A stretch of 64,000 nt of DNA from JANMZO01 sp963763135 (GTDB lineage: Bacteria > Actinomycetota > Acidimicrobiia > Acidimicrobiales > JANYDT01), in the NCBI GenBank assembly GCA_963763135.1, contig CAVXNJ010000009.1, positions 62,001-126,000 of the forward strand, in the 5' to 3' direction. The translations under genes were made by a program, and so were the position numbers. A model generated the notes under the pieces. That model did no database searches. It had not been told where the DNA came from and saw nothing but the letters and a program-made list of their open reading frames with translations. Shown piece after piece: positions 17,749 to 26,574 of the stretch (positions are counted from its first letter, which is position 1; each line of letters begins with the position of its first letter).

Positions 17749-18819
17749 TCACAGCTTCGCGATGACTTCCCGACTGACGTCGTCGAGGGCTTCGTTCTGC
17801 TTCGCGAGCGAGGGAAGGAGCATCACCTGGGTCAGCCCGGCGCGTTCCATGGCTTCGAGCTGCTCGATGATCTCGCTTCCGCTTCCGACCAGGCACGTGG
17901 CGCGAATCCTTTCCGGGGTCACGAATCGTCGCTCGTCGGGGTCGACCCACATGCAGTGTCCGACGTGGGTGCGCCGGTGCCGTTGCGGTTCAGGGACCGC
18001 TTCGATAAGCGCGCAATATTCTTCCCACACGTCGGCGAGATGAGCCGGCGGTTTGGCGCCGTAGTTTCGCACCTGGTCGTACGCATAGTGGAACCCGCTC
18101 ATGACGATCGCTCCGAGCGTGTCGATGACCCGATCTGATCGCAGGTCCTCGCCAGGGCGCAACACACATGCAGCGGTCAATGAGCAGGTGGGAAACTCGC
18201 TCTTGCTGATGACACGCCCGACCTCGTCGGCACCCTTCTGCACGTTCGACCACACACGTTGGAAGTACGCCGGTTCACTCGGGATCGAGGTGACGAGACC
18301 GTCTCCGTACTTGCCGGCCATGGTCTGTGAACGTGGACCGAACCCGCTCACGTAGATCGGGATGTGGTGTTCAAGATCGATGTAGCCAAGATGCGCGGTA
18401 TCGAATCCGATCTCCGTGGTGTGCCCGCGTGACGTGAACAAGGTGTCGCGTCCGTCGAGGAGCGATCGGACCACCCGCACGTACTCCTCGAAGTCAGCGA
18501 GCAACATCGGTTTGTGACCCATGAGCCGCCATGCGGTGTTGCCGTTGCCGAGGGCCAGGAACGTTCGCCCAGGCGCCAACCGGTTGATCGTCGCGATTGC
18601 GGCCGCCGTGACCGGCGCGATGCGGGTACCCACGACGGAGACGCCGGTTCCCAATTTGATCCGCGACGTGCGCGATGCCGCCACGGCGAGGCACGCGTAA
18701 ACGTCGGACCAGATCATCTGGCTGTCGGCGAACCACGCGTGGCTGTACCCGAGTTCCTCGGCTCGTACGACGTAGTCCATGTCGTCGATCTTCGACGCAA
18801 CGCATAGTCCGATGTCCAT
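17749..18819 (-). CDS. F420-type luciferase-like oxidoreductase
   Basis: A 356-residue LLM-family protein resembling F420-dependent methylene-tetrahydromethanopterin reductase-like enzymes. Signatures: MDIGLCVASKIDDMDYVVRA at the N-terminus, ELGYSHAWFADSQMIWSDVY, ASRTSRIKLGTGVSVVGTR, TINRLAPGRTFLALGNGN and IPIYVSGFGPRSQTMAGKYGDG. The open frame extends to 19338 but overlaps the thiolase-like gene. ATG 18819 gives the family N-terminus and leaves a 31-base gap to that gene, so all three genes (DUF35, thiolase-like, this one) are probably one transcript. Substrate unknown; a hydride transfer on a lipid or cyclic intermediate is plausible. Confidence 0.85.
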   Translation of the reverse strand: MDIGLCVASKIDDMDYVVRAEELGYSHAWFADSQMIWSDVYACLAVAASRTSRIKLGTGVSVVGTRIAPVTAAAIATINRLAPGRTFLALGNGNTAWRLMGHKPMLLADFEEYVRVVRSLLDGRDTLFTSRGHTTEIGFDTAHLGYIDLEHHIPIYVSGFGPRSQTMAGKYGDGLVTSIPSEPAYFQRVWSNVQKGADEVGRVISKSEFPTCSLTAACVLRPGEDLRSDRVIDTLGAIVMSGFHYAYDQVRNYGAKPPAHLADVWEEYCALIEAVPEPQRHRRTHVGHCMWVDPDERRFVTPERIRATCLVGSGSEIIEQLEAMERAGLTQVMLLPSLAKQNEALDDVSREVIAKL

Positions 18820-18850
18820 CAGTGGTCCTTTGTTGGTGGGAGTGTGGGGT

Positions 18851-19996
18851 TCATTCGGCCGAAAGGATGTGCACGACACAGACAGCGCCGACGCCGACCA
18901 TGTGTGCAAGACCGGTCTTCGCTCCGGGGTGTTGGCGGGGTCCGGCTTCGTTGCGGAGTTGGGTGACGATCTCGCAAATCTGACCGGCTCCGGTCGGACC
19001 GATCGGATGACCCATCGAGAGGAGCCCACCGGATGTGCTGACGGCGACGCGGCCGCCGATGTCGAACTGACCTTCGGCGAGCATCGCCGCCGCGTGTCCG
19101 GGTTGGGCGAGACCGATGGCTTCGATGTAGAGAAGTTCTTCGACGGTGAACGCATCGTGGAGTTCGACCACGTCGAGTTGATCGGCCGTAATGCCGGCGT
19201 CGCGAAGAGCTTCGGTGGTTGTTTCGCGGGTGAGCGCCGCATCGAAGTTTTCGCCGCGGTACACCGTTTCGGACCGGGTCGCTGATGCGGTGACGCGGAT
19301 CGCCCGGTCGGGATTGAGTCCGAGGCGTTTGATCGCATCGTCTGATGCCACGATCACGGCGGCGGCGCCTTCACCTACCGGGCAGCATTGAAGCCGGGTG
19401 AGCGGTCCGCTGATCTGGGGTGGGGCCATAACCTCCTCGAGCGTGCGGGCCACCTGGCGTTGGGCGTTTGGGTTGAGGGCACCATTGCGGCTGTTCTTCA
19501 CGGCGACCAGGCCGAACTGTTCCGGGGTGGCGCCGTGGTCGTGGATGTAGCGGTTGGCCAGCAGGGCGAAGTGCGTGAACGGGGCGACGCGGTTGCCCAC
19601 GAGGTCATGGAGCCCAGCCGCACTTTGTGGCATGGCGGCCTTGAGCGGTTTGTCGACGCCGACGGCGATCGCAACGTCGACCAGGCCCGCAGCGACGTCG
19701 ATGCAAGCCTGGCGGAACGCGGTCGATCCCGAGGCCGATGCGTTCTCCACCTGGGCCATCGGGATGCCGGTCGAGCCGAGGTGGCGGTACATGAGCCGCG
19801 ACAACCCCATCGCCGTTGTGGCGGTGCCGGTGTACGCGGATTCGACTTCCGTCCAGGCGAGGCCCGCATCGGCGAGGGCGGCGCGAATTGCGTGAACCCC
19901 CAGTGCCGTATATGGCGTGTCGCCCGGTTTCTGGTACGGATGAAGTCCGACGCCGATAACGCGGACCGGACGAAGATCAGCCAGCGAGCGCTTCAT
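18851..19996 (-). CDS. Thiolase-like protein lacking the catalytic cysteine (SCP-x/Ltp2-like)
   Basis: A 381-residue thiolase-fold protein. The nucleophile loop reads VENASASGSTAF: where active relatives have Cys (NACASGS), residue 87 is Ser, coded by TCG at 19736-19738. Other signatures remain: ELHDAFTVEELLYIE and the C-terminal GHPIGPTGAGQI with its His. Without Cys, normal Claisen thiolysis is unlikely. Steroid side-chain retro-aldolases of the Ltp2 type are thiolase-like, lack thiolase activity and need a DUF35 partner; the next gene is such a partner and overlaps by four bases. A retro-aldolase role is therefore inferred. The N-terminus fits the family (RPVRVIGVGLHPYQKPGDT). Confidence 0.8.
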   Translation of the reverse strand: MKRSLADLRPVRVIGVGLHPYQKPGDTPYTALGVHAIRAALADAGLAWTEVESAYTGTATTAMGLSRLMYRHLGSTGIPMAQVENASASGSTAFRQACIDVAAGLVDVAIAVGVDKPLKAAMPQSAAGLHDLVGNRVAPFTHFALLANRYIHDHGATPEQFGLVAVKNSRNGALNPNAQRQVARTLEEVMAPPQISGPLTRLQCCPVGEGAAAVIVASDDAIKRLGLNPDRAIRVTASATRSETVYRGENFDAALTRETTTEALRDAGITADQLDVVELHDAFTVEELLYIEAIGLAQPGHAAAMLAEGQFDIGGRVAVSTSGGLLSMGHPIGPTGAGQICEIVTQLRNEAGPRQHPGAKTGLAHMVGVGAVCVVHILSAE

Positions 19997-20406
19997 CGCG
20001 ACACCTCACTCGTAAGCGCGCGTGTGAATCGTGGTTCCACGATGTCACTGCCGTCATCGGCCGTTCCGACAACCGTCCAGGTTGCACTCATGCGGCTGCC
20101 GATCTCTGAGACGTCGTGTGGCTCGCTCAGTGTGGCTCGTATGAGGGGACCGGCGTCGAGTTGAATCTCACCGATCGAAAATGGCGCCTCGATGCCTCGG
20201 CCCTGATGCAGGTGCACCGTGGCGACGGAGTGGAGGCTTCCGCTGGCGGCAAGAGCTTCGGCGGTGAGATCGGGGCTGCCGCAAATTTCACATCCGATCC
20301 CGAGCGGCGGGAAGAACACGCCGCCACAGGCGCCGCAACGCGTGCCGAGCAGGGCGGGGGTTTCGGCGTTCGGGTCGTACAGCCTGGGATGGACGGCAGT
20401 TCTCAT
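19993..20406 (-). CDS. Zinc-ribbon/OB-fold DUF35 protein, partner of the thiolase-like protein
   Basis: A 137-residue protein with an N-terminal zinc ribbon formed by CGACGGVFFPP and CEICGSPD (four cysteines), followed by an OB-fold beta domain (GSLHSVATVHLHQG to QLDAGPLIRATL). DUF35 proteins bind thiolase-like enzymes and are needed for their activity or acyl-CoA channelling, as in Ltp2-ChsH2 aldolase. Start and stop overlap (ATGA) with the thiolase-like gene confirm pairing. A -10-like TACGAT lies eight bases before the ATG on the reverse strand, within the 66-base divergent region shared with the TetR gene. Confidence 0.85.
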   Translation of the reverse strand: MRTAVHPRLYDPNAETPALLGTRCGACGGVFFPPLGIGCEICGSPDLTAEALAASGSLHSVATVHLHQGRGIEAPFSIGEIQLDAGPLIRATLSEPHDVSEIGSRMSATWTVVGTADDGSDIVEPRFTRALTSEVSR

Positions 20407-20437
20407 AGCCGGGGATCGTAAAGCAAAGCGCAGTTAC

Positions 20438-20466
20438 TTGCCAGGTGCTCAACAACTTTGTATGGT
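20438..20466 (+). promoter_or_regulatory. Leaderless promoter of the TetR/acyl-CoA ligase operon
   Basis: TTGCCA (20438-20443), a 17-base spacer and TATGGT (20461-20466) form a good sigma-70-type promoter. The -10 box ends six bases before ATG 20473, so the mRNA probably starts at the start codon. Confidence 0.55.
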
Positions 20467-20472
20467 GCCGGC

Positions 20473-21103
20473 ATGTCGTTGGCCGAAGATGCTCCCGTCC
20501 GTCGGACGCAGGCCAGTCGTCGCGCCGATGCCACGCGGTCGTTGCTTGATTCGGCGGCGGTTCTGTTTGCGCAACGGGGAATCGATCAGACATCGTTGGC
20601 CGACATCGGCGAGTTGGCCGGCTACAGCCGTGGTTTGGCGAACCATCACTTCGGGTCGAAGGCGGCGCTGATCGAGCAACTCATCGAGCACTGCCAGACC
20701 ACGTTCCTGACCTTTCTCGAGCGGCCGTCGGGTGCGACCGCCCGCGAGGAAATCGAGTCGATCGCGGTGACCTACGTTCGCCACTTCGAAAAGCCTCATC
20801 CCGGTAGTCGCGCGTTCCTGGTGATGTGGGGCGCGTCGTTCCCTGCGGAGAACCTGGTCACCTCGATCCAAGCTGCCGACCGTTGGGTTCGCGATCGAGT
20901 CGAGGGACTTCGTTCGAGCCGGTTGGAGCGACGGCTCGATTGATCGATCGGTTGATCCGTCAGCGTTCTCGATGATCTTCCTCGGGTTGATACGCGGTGT
21001 GTCGGGTGTGTTGCTGACCAACGCCGACGACATCGACTTCAAAGCGCTTTACAAACAACTACGCGCGCTTATTGACGCGTATCTCGGACCGAAAGGGGCC
21101 TGA
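20473..21103 (+). pseudogene. TetR-family regulator with one frameshift
   Basis: The N-terminal part is a normal TetR protein (helix-turn-helix GIDQTSLADIGELAGYSRG, then LANHHFGSKAALIEQL). The frame shifts at the GGG run 20904-20906: removing one G continues the protein as VEDFVRAGWSDGSI... through VDPSAFSMIFLGLIRG to the stop at 21101-21103, which lies three bases before the next gene. Read as given, it would stop at 20943 with a wrong tail of about 13 residues. The intact C-terminal sequence argues that this is a sequence error or very recent mutation. It likely controls the downstream catabolic genes and the divergent DUF35/thiolase genes. Confidence 0.75.
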
Positions 21104-21106
21104 CCG

Positions 21107-22648
21107 ATGCTGAACGAGGCTGACCCGGGTTCACCGGAGTTCTGGGCCGACCGAAAGCCCGACGCGGTGGCGGTCATCGATCGTGATCAGAAGTTGACGT
21201 ACAAACAGTGGAACGACATGGCGGACCGGGTGGCCGATGCGTTGGCCGCACACGGTCTCAAAGCCGGTGACCGAATCGGTATGCGGTTCCGGATTCGCAC
21301 CGAATGGTTCGTGATCCAACGGGCGATGCAGAAACTCGGTGTGGTGCAGGTGGCGGTGAACTGGAAGCTCACGCCGTCTGAGGCGAAGTACATCATCACT
21401 GACAGCGCAGCGGTGGGGCTGGCCTGCAACGATCCCGACGCATCGGGCTGGGCTGATCAAGACATCGGCATGTTGATCACCGTTGGGCAGCCGCTCGGCT
21501 CACCCGGCCTGCGCTACGAGGATCTTCTGGCCGAAGGGGCCGCGACTCCACGGTTCGGGCCGCTGCGGCCGAACATGGTGTTGTACACGTCAGGCACCAC
21601 CGGCCTGCCGAAGGGTGTCCCGCCGCTTGATCCGTCAACAGTCGACCTGGAGCGGTTGATGCGGTACTCCGCCTCGATGGGTGCGGTTCCTCCCCATCCG
21701 CCGGAGGCCTGTGTGCTCATGACGCTTCCGGTGCACCACGGGGCCGGCCCGGCTGCGGCGACGGCCGCATGTGCTCACGGAGGGACTGCGGTCTTGCTTG
21801 ACCCGTTCGACGCCGAAGCGACGCTTCGCCTCATCGAGCTCCATCGCGTGCAGGTGTGGACGTCGGTGCCGACGATGGTGCTGCGCATTCAGGCCCTTCC
21901 GGTCGAAGTCGTGGATCGTTACGACCTGTCGTCCATCACGGCGTTGACCACCGGGGCTGCTCCGGTTCCCCAATCGGTGAAGGAGTGGATCGTTGATCGC
22001 TTCGGGCCGAGTGTCCTGTGGGAAGGCTACGGGGCCAGCGAAGCGGGCATGATCTCGTTCACTTCACCCGAGCATCAACTCTCGAAACCTGGCAGTAGTG
22101 GCCTACCGTACGACGGGGTGGAGATCGCCATCGTCGACGAGGAGTGGAACCGGCTTCCGACTGGAACGACCGGCGAGATCGCGGCGAACACCCCGATGGT
22201 GCTCAAGAATTACCTGGGTCGTGGGCCGCTCGGCGACGACACCCTGCGAGATGGCTTCTACCGCACCGGTGATGTCGGCCACCTCGATGAAGACGGGTTC
22301 CTGTTCATCACCGACCGGATCAAAGACATGATCGTGGCCGGTGGGGTCAACATCTACCCGGCGGAGATCGAGGCCGCACTCGTGGCCCATCCCGACATCG
22401 AAAACGCGTCGGTGATCGGCATCCCTCACGACGACTTCGGCGAACAGCCGCTGGCGTTCATCGTTGTCCGTCCGGGGCATTCGGTGACGGCCGCTGACAT
22501 CGAGTCGTTTCTCGACGGTCGGCTCGCCTCCTACAAACACCCGCGACACTACGAATTCATCGATGCCCTCCCGACCAGCCCGATGGGCAAGATCTTGAAG
22601 AACGAACTCCGAACCCCTTACTGGAAAGACCGTGAACGCAATGTCTGA
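21107..22648 (+). CDS. AMP-forming acyl-CoA synthetase
   Basis: A 513-residue ANL-superfamily ligase. The phosphate loop is YTSGTTGLPKGVPP (about residues 164-177), the A5 region is LWEGYGASEAGMISF, the hinge is GFYRTGDVGHLDEDGFLFITDR, and the C-terminal catalytic Lys is in TSPMGKILKNELR. It activates a carboxylic acid to its CoA thioester. It starts three bases after the TetR reading frame ends and overlaps the next SDR gene, so it is the first enzyme of an operon reaching to about 27.5 kb. The acid is not identifiable; the operon content suggests a ring or branched-chain acid degraded by beta-oxidation-like steps. Confidence 0.9.
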   Translation: MLNEADPGSPEFWADRKPDAVAVIDRDQKLTYKQWNDMADRVADALAAHGLKAGDRIGMRFRIRTEWFVIQRAMQKLGVVQVAVNWKLTPSEAKYIITDSAAVGLACNDPDASGWADQDIGMLITVGQPLGSPGLRYEDLLAEGAATPRFGPLRPNMVLYTSGTTGLPKGVPPLDPSTVDLERLMRYSASMGAVPPHPPEACVLMTLPVHHGAGPAAATAACAHGGTAVLLDPFDAEATLRLIELHRVQVWTSVPTMVLRIQALPVEVVDRYDLSSITALTTGAAPVPQSVKEWIVDRFGPSVLWEGYGASEAGMISFTSPEHQLSKPGSSGLPYDGVEIAIVDEEWNRLPTGTTGEIAANTPMVLKNYLGRGPLGDDTLRDGFYRTGDVGHLDEDGFLFITDRIKDMIVAGGVNIYPAEIEAALVAHPDIENASVIGIPHDDFGEQPLAFIVVRPGHSVTAADIESFLDGRLASYKHPRHYEFIDALPTSPMGKILKNELRTPYWKDRERNV

Positions 22649-23447
22649 AACAACTTCCGATCTGAATCTGCTTGACCTGCGGGGCCGAACCGCGCTCGTG
22701 ACCGGCGCGGGTCAAGGCATCGGCGCCCAAACCGCTCGATACCTCGCCGCACACGGAGCCAAGGTCGTGGTCAACGACTTCGTCGCCGCCCGAGCGGAAG
22801 CCATCGTCGAAGAGATCAACTCGTCCGGTGGCACCGCTCTCGCGGCACAAGGTGACGTCACCAACTTCGACGTCCTGACCGAGATTGTCGCATCGGCCTC
22901 CGCCTCCCTGGGGGTGATCGATGTGCTCGTGAACAACGCCGGAAACGCCGGTGCTGATCCCTCGGCGATTACGGGAAAGCCGTTCTGGAAGACCGCACCG
23001 GCCGAGTGGGAGCCGTTCATCGGTGTGAACCTCTACGGCGTCCTGAACGCCAGCCGCGCCGTGATCCCGGGCATGATCGAAGCGGGGAAGGGTGGCCGAC
23101 TCATCACGATCATCAGTGATGCCGGACGCGTCGGAGAAGCAGGCCTGGAGGCATACTCAGCGGCGAAGGCGGGCGCGGCCGGCTTGATGCGCGCTCTGGC
23201 ACACAGCCTCGGTCGCTACGACATCACCGCGAACTGCATCGCCATCGGTGCCACCCGAACCCCGGCGATTGAACGAGCCCTGGCCAACGAAGAAATGGTG
23301 AAGAAGATTCTTCGCAAGTACCCGCTTCACCGCGTCGGCGAGCCGAGCGACATCGCCGCGATGGTGACGTTCCTCGCATCCCCGTCCGCCAGTTGGATCA
23401 CCGGTCAGACCTATCCCGTCAATGGAGGCTTCAGTGTCAGCCAATAA
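22641..23447 (+). CDS. Short-chain dehydrogenase/reductase
   Basis: A 268-residue classical SDR. The NAD(P) motif is TGAGQGIGAQTA, the structural motif NNAGNAG is present, and the catalytic Ser and YxxxK are in TIISDAG and YSAAKAGAAGLMRA. It would oxidise a hydroxyacyl-CoA or reduce a ketone. ATG 22641 is preferred to GTG 22632 because GGAAAG lies at a better distance. It overlaps the acyl-CoA synthetase by eight bases and the enoyl-CoA hydratase by fourteen. It ends in ITGQTYPVNGGFSVSQ, the usual SDR C-terminus. Confidence 0.9.
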   Translation: MSETTSDLNLLDLRGRTALVTGAGQGIGAQTARYLAAHGAKVVVNDFVAARAEAIVEEINSSGGTALAAQGDVTNFDVLTEIVASASASLGVIDVLVNNAGNAGADPSAITGKPFWKTAPAEWEPFIGVNLYGVLNASRAVIPGMIEAGKGGRLITIISDAGRVGEAGLEAYSAAKAGAAGLMRALAHSLGRYDITANCIAIGATRTPAIERALANEEMVKKILRKYPLHRVGEPSDIAAMVTFLASPSASWITGQTYPVNGGFSVSQ

Positions 23448-24249
23448 CGAATCCGCGCCAGAGCCGAACGCCGGGCCTTCGGGCACCGACGCGATCCTCA
23501 CCGAACGAATCGGTGAGCACCTACTGCTCATCCGCATCAACCGCCCACATCGTCGCAACGCCTTCGACGGCGCGACCGCCCGCGCCATGGAAGCCGCGCT
23601 CGACGCGTACGACGATGACCCGTCGCTGCGCTGCGCGATCGTCACCGGCTCCGACATCGTGTTCTCGTCGGGTCAGGACCTGATCGCTGCCGCAAAGGGC
23701 GACATGGGTACAGCGCCGAAGCGCGGTGGCTTCGGCATCATGGCTGTTCCACCGAAGAAGCCGATCATTGCGGCGGTCGAAGGCAACGCTCTCGCTGGAG
23801 GCCTCGAGCTGTGCCTGTCGTGTGATCTCATCGTGTCTTCGCGCACGGCGAACATGGGCATCCCCGAAGCCGCCCGCTCGTTGGTTGCCGTCGGTGGCGG
23901 CCTGTTCCGGCTCCCAAAGCGCATCCCGTACCACCTGGCGATGGAACTTGCCCTCACCGGCAAACCGTGGCCGGCCACCCGCATGGCCGAACTCGGCCTC
24001 GTGAACAGACTCACCGAACCCGGCCAGGCCCTGCAAGGTGCGATCGAGCTCGCCGAGGAAGTACTTGCGGCCGGACCTCTCGCGGTTCAAGCCAGCAAAC
24101 AGATTGTTCAGCGCGCATATGACTGGAATGATGCCGACGGTTGGAAGAACCAGATGGAGTTCGCCGCGCCGGTCATGAAGTCTGCCGACCTCCAAGAGGG
24201 CCTACGTGCCTTTGCCGAGAAGCGTCCGGCCGTGTGGACGGGCCGTTAG
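23434..24249 (+). CDS. Enoyl-CoA hydratase/isomerase family protein
   Basis: A 271-residue crotonase-fold protein. The oxyanion-hole segments FSSGQDLIAA and EGNALAGGLELCLSCDLIV are present, and two Glu residues sit at the catalytic positions (GGLELCLS and GIPEAARSLVAVGG), so hydratase activity is plausible. The start GTG 23434 is chosen because GGAGG lies five bases upstream; an ATG at 23422 is in frame but would contain that site. It overlaps the SDR gene, which implies coupled translation. It is expected to hydrate an unsaturated acyl-CoA made in this operon. Confidence 0.9.
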   Translation: MSANNESAPEPNAGPSGTDAILTERIGEHLLLIRINRPHRRNAFDGATARAMEAALDAYDDDPSLRCAIVTGSDIVFSSGQDLIAAAKGDMGTAPKRGGFGIMAVPPKKPIIAAVEGNALAGGLELCLSCDLIVSSRTANMGIPEAARSLVAVGGGLFRLPKRIPYHLAMELALTGKPWPATRMAELGLVNRLTEPGQALQGAIELAEEVLAAGPLAVQASKQIVQRAYDWNDADGWKNQMEFAAPVMKSADLQEGLRAFAEKRPAVWTGR

Positions 24250-24250
24250 C

Positions 24251-26560
24251 TTGCTGCTCGAGGGTTGTCAGGTCCTTGACCTGACCGACGAGCTCGGTCT
24301 GTCGTGCGGGCAGTTGCTCGCAGACCTCGGGGCCACCGTGGTGCATATCGAAGCGCCCGGTGGCTGTCGGGCCCGTCGTGACGCGGTGCTGTGGGCGGTG
24401 CGGGCCCGCAACCAACAGAGCATCGTCATCGACCTCCATGAGGAGCGGGACCGGGAGCGGTTCCGCTCGCTCGTCGCATCGTGCGATGTGCTGCTCGAGT
24501 CCGGCGACGTCCCGCTCGACATGCTCGGATTGAATTTCGAGCAACTAGTGGCGGTCAACCCTGCGCTCGTCATGGTGTCGATGAGTCCGTTCGGCACGTT
24601 CGGCCCGAAGCGCGATTACGCAGCAACCGATCTGATCATCCAGGCCGCCGCCGGCAACGTCGCCGTGACCGGCTTCGGTGACCGGGCGCCCTTGCGTGAT
24701 ACCGGCATCCCGGCCTGGTCGCACCTCGGCGTCGCGGCCGCCGGTGCCGCTCTGGTTGGCCTTCGCTCTGCACGACGGTCCGGTGTCGGCACCCGTGTCG
24801 ACGTGTCGGCTCAGGAAGCGACGTCGCTCACTTCGTCATTCAGTCTGCTGTGCGAGGCCATTGGCAGCCGTCGCCCGAAACGTCCCGGACCCGACCTCGG
24901 TGCAGCCGGTCTGGTGGAATGTGCCGACGGCTACGTCTACAACACGATCGGCGGGCTCGGTCCGACCCGTCGATTCACGGTCCGCCAGGCCGCGTGGATG
25001 GCACAGGAAGGGGCGCTCGATGACGACCTGGCCGCCGCATGCGCGCGTGGGGAAATCAACGCCGACGCGGTTAGCCGGCTGCAAGCCGCCATCAACACTT
25101 TCTACGCAACTCGAACGAAACAGGAACTCCTCGATGCCGCGCTCGAGCACGGCTTTGTTCTTGCGCCGGTCAACTCCACCCTGGAAGTGCTGCGTTCCGA
25201 GCAGTTCGCAGCGCGAGGAGCTTGGTGGTCCGACGGCGAGCTGACCATGCCCGGCCCGTTCGCGCACGTGAGCGCCGCGCCCCTGGCCATGCGGTCGTCG
25301 GCGCCGGGTCTCGACGAGCATGCCGTGCCGCCGTTCACGCAGCGACCAGCGGTCGCGGCTCCGGAGAACAGTCGTGGGCAGCTGCCGTTGGATGGCGTCA
25401 AGGTTCTTGACTTCGGATGGATCCTCGCCGGTCCGTATTCGAGCCGAATGCTCGCCGATTATGGCGCGTCGGTCGTGAAGGTGGAGTCGGCGTCCCGCCT
25501 CGATCTCCTTCGTCTTCTCGGCCCGTACTACGGCACCGGCACGACCCCTGAGAACAGCGCCTCGTTCGCATCAACCGCATCAGGCAAGCTGGGGTTGTCG
25601 ATCGATCTGGCCAACCCTGCGGCTCGTGCCGTGATTCTCGATCTTGTCCGGTGGGCCGATGTCGTGTCCGAATCGTTCGCGCCCGGTGCCATGGGTCGTC
25701 TCGGCCTGGACTACGAGACGTTGCGGGCCATCAAACCGGAGCTGGTCATGGTCAGCTCGTCGTTGTTCGGCCAGACCGGACCGTACGCCGCGATGCCCGG
25801 ATTCGGCACCCAGGGCGCCGCCGTCGCCGGACTTGTCCTACCCACCGGTTACCCCGACCGGGCGCCCTGCGGACCGTATGGGCCGTTCACCGACTACGTC
25901 GCGCCCCGCTACCAGTTCCTGGCGACGCTCGCCGCGCTCGAGCATCGCGACCGGACCGGCGAGGGCACGTACATCGACATCTCGCAGGCCGAGACCGGGC
26001 TCCACGCCATGGCGGTCGCGCTCGCCCGCACATCGCTCGACGGAACCATTCTCGACCGTGAAGCGAACACCGATCCGACGATGCGTCCGCACGGCATCTA
26101 CCGGTCGGCCGGTGCCGACGAGTGGATCGCCATCGCAGTACGAGACGCTCGTGACTGGACGGCGCTCTGCGACGTCATGGGGACGCCGGAGCTTGCCCTC
26201 GCCCCGCCCGCTCACGACATCGACGACGTGATCACGTCGTGGACCTCCGGGCGCGGCGCGGAAGAAACGGAGCGACTGTTGCAGCAGTCGGGTGTTCCCG
26301 CCCATCACGTGGTCAACTCGACGACAGCGCCCACGGACGCCCATCTCGTTGCGAGAGCCATGTTCGTTGAGACTCGCTTCGGCGATCGCGATGCTCTTGT
26401 TACCTCCACGGGCTATCACTTCAACGGTGTGCCACCTCGCGTCGGCCCGGCGCCGAGGCTCGGCGAGAACTCGGTCGCGGTGCTGCGTGACCACCTCGGC
26501 TACGCGCCCGACACGATTGACGCGCTGCTCGCCGCGGGCGTCATCACCACCTCATCCTGA
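24251..26560 (+). CDS. Double-domain CaiB/BaiF (family III) CoA-transferase
   Basis: About 769 residues made of two complete family III CoA-transferase domains. The first begins LLEGCQVLDLTDELGLSCGQ and carries the catalytic Asp region GTRVDVSAQEATSL. The second begins near residue 378 (LPLDGVKVLDFGWILAGPYS) and has GEGTYIDISQAETGL. Both Asp positions are kept. These enzymes move CoA between acids without free intermediates; fused doubles probably form a pseudo-dimer that replaces the interlocked homodimer. The start is uncertain: TTG 24251 directly follows the hydratase stop, while GTG 24206 would overlap it by 44 bases. Confidence 0.85.
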   Translation: MLLEGCQVLDLTDELGLSCGQLLADLGATVVHIEAPGGCRARRDAVLWAVRARNQQSIVIDLHEERDRERFRSLVASCDVLLESGDVPLDMLGLNFEQLVAVNPALVMVSMSPFGTFGPKRDYAATDLIIQAAAGNVAVTGFGDRAPLRDTGIPAWSHLGVAAAGAALVGLRSARRSGVGTRVDVSAQEATSLTSSFSLLCEAIGSRRPKRPGPDLGAAGLVECADGYVYNTIGGLGPTRRFTVRQAAWMAQEGALDDDLAAACARGEINADAVSRLQAAINTFYATRTKQELLDAALEHGFVLAPVNSTLEVLRSEQFAARGAWWSDGELTMPGPFAHVSAAPLAMRSSAPGLDEHAVPPFTQRPAVAAPENSRGQLPLDGVKVLDFGWILAGPYSSRMLADYGASVVKVESASRLDLLRLLGPYYGTGTTPENSASFASTASGKLGLSIDLANPAARAVILDLVRWADVVSESFAPGAMGRLGLDYETLRAIKPELVMVSSSLFGQTGPYAAMPGFGTQGAAVAGLVLPTGYPDRAPCGPYGPFTDYVAPRYQFLATLAALEHRDRTGEGTYIDISQAETGLHAMAVALARTSLDGTILDREANTDPTMRPHGIYRSAGADEWIAIAVRDARDWTALCDVMGTPELALAPPAHDIDDVITSWTSGRGAEETERLLQQSGVPAHHVVNSTTAPTDAHLVARAMFVETRFGDRDALVTSTGYHFNGVPPRVGPAPRLGENSVAVLRDHLGYAPDTIDALLAAGVITTSS

Positions 26561-26574
26561 AAGCCACGACCACC

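Noticed and set aside
18819..19338. N-terminal extension of the F420-type oxidoreductase frame
   Set aside because: It overlaps the thiolase-like gene in another frame and has low-complexity Ser/Arg/Pro composition; ATG 18819 gives the family start.
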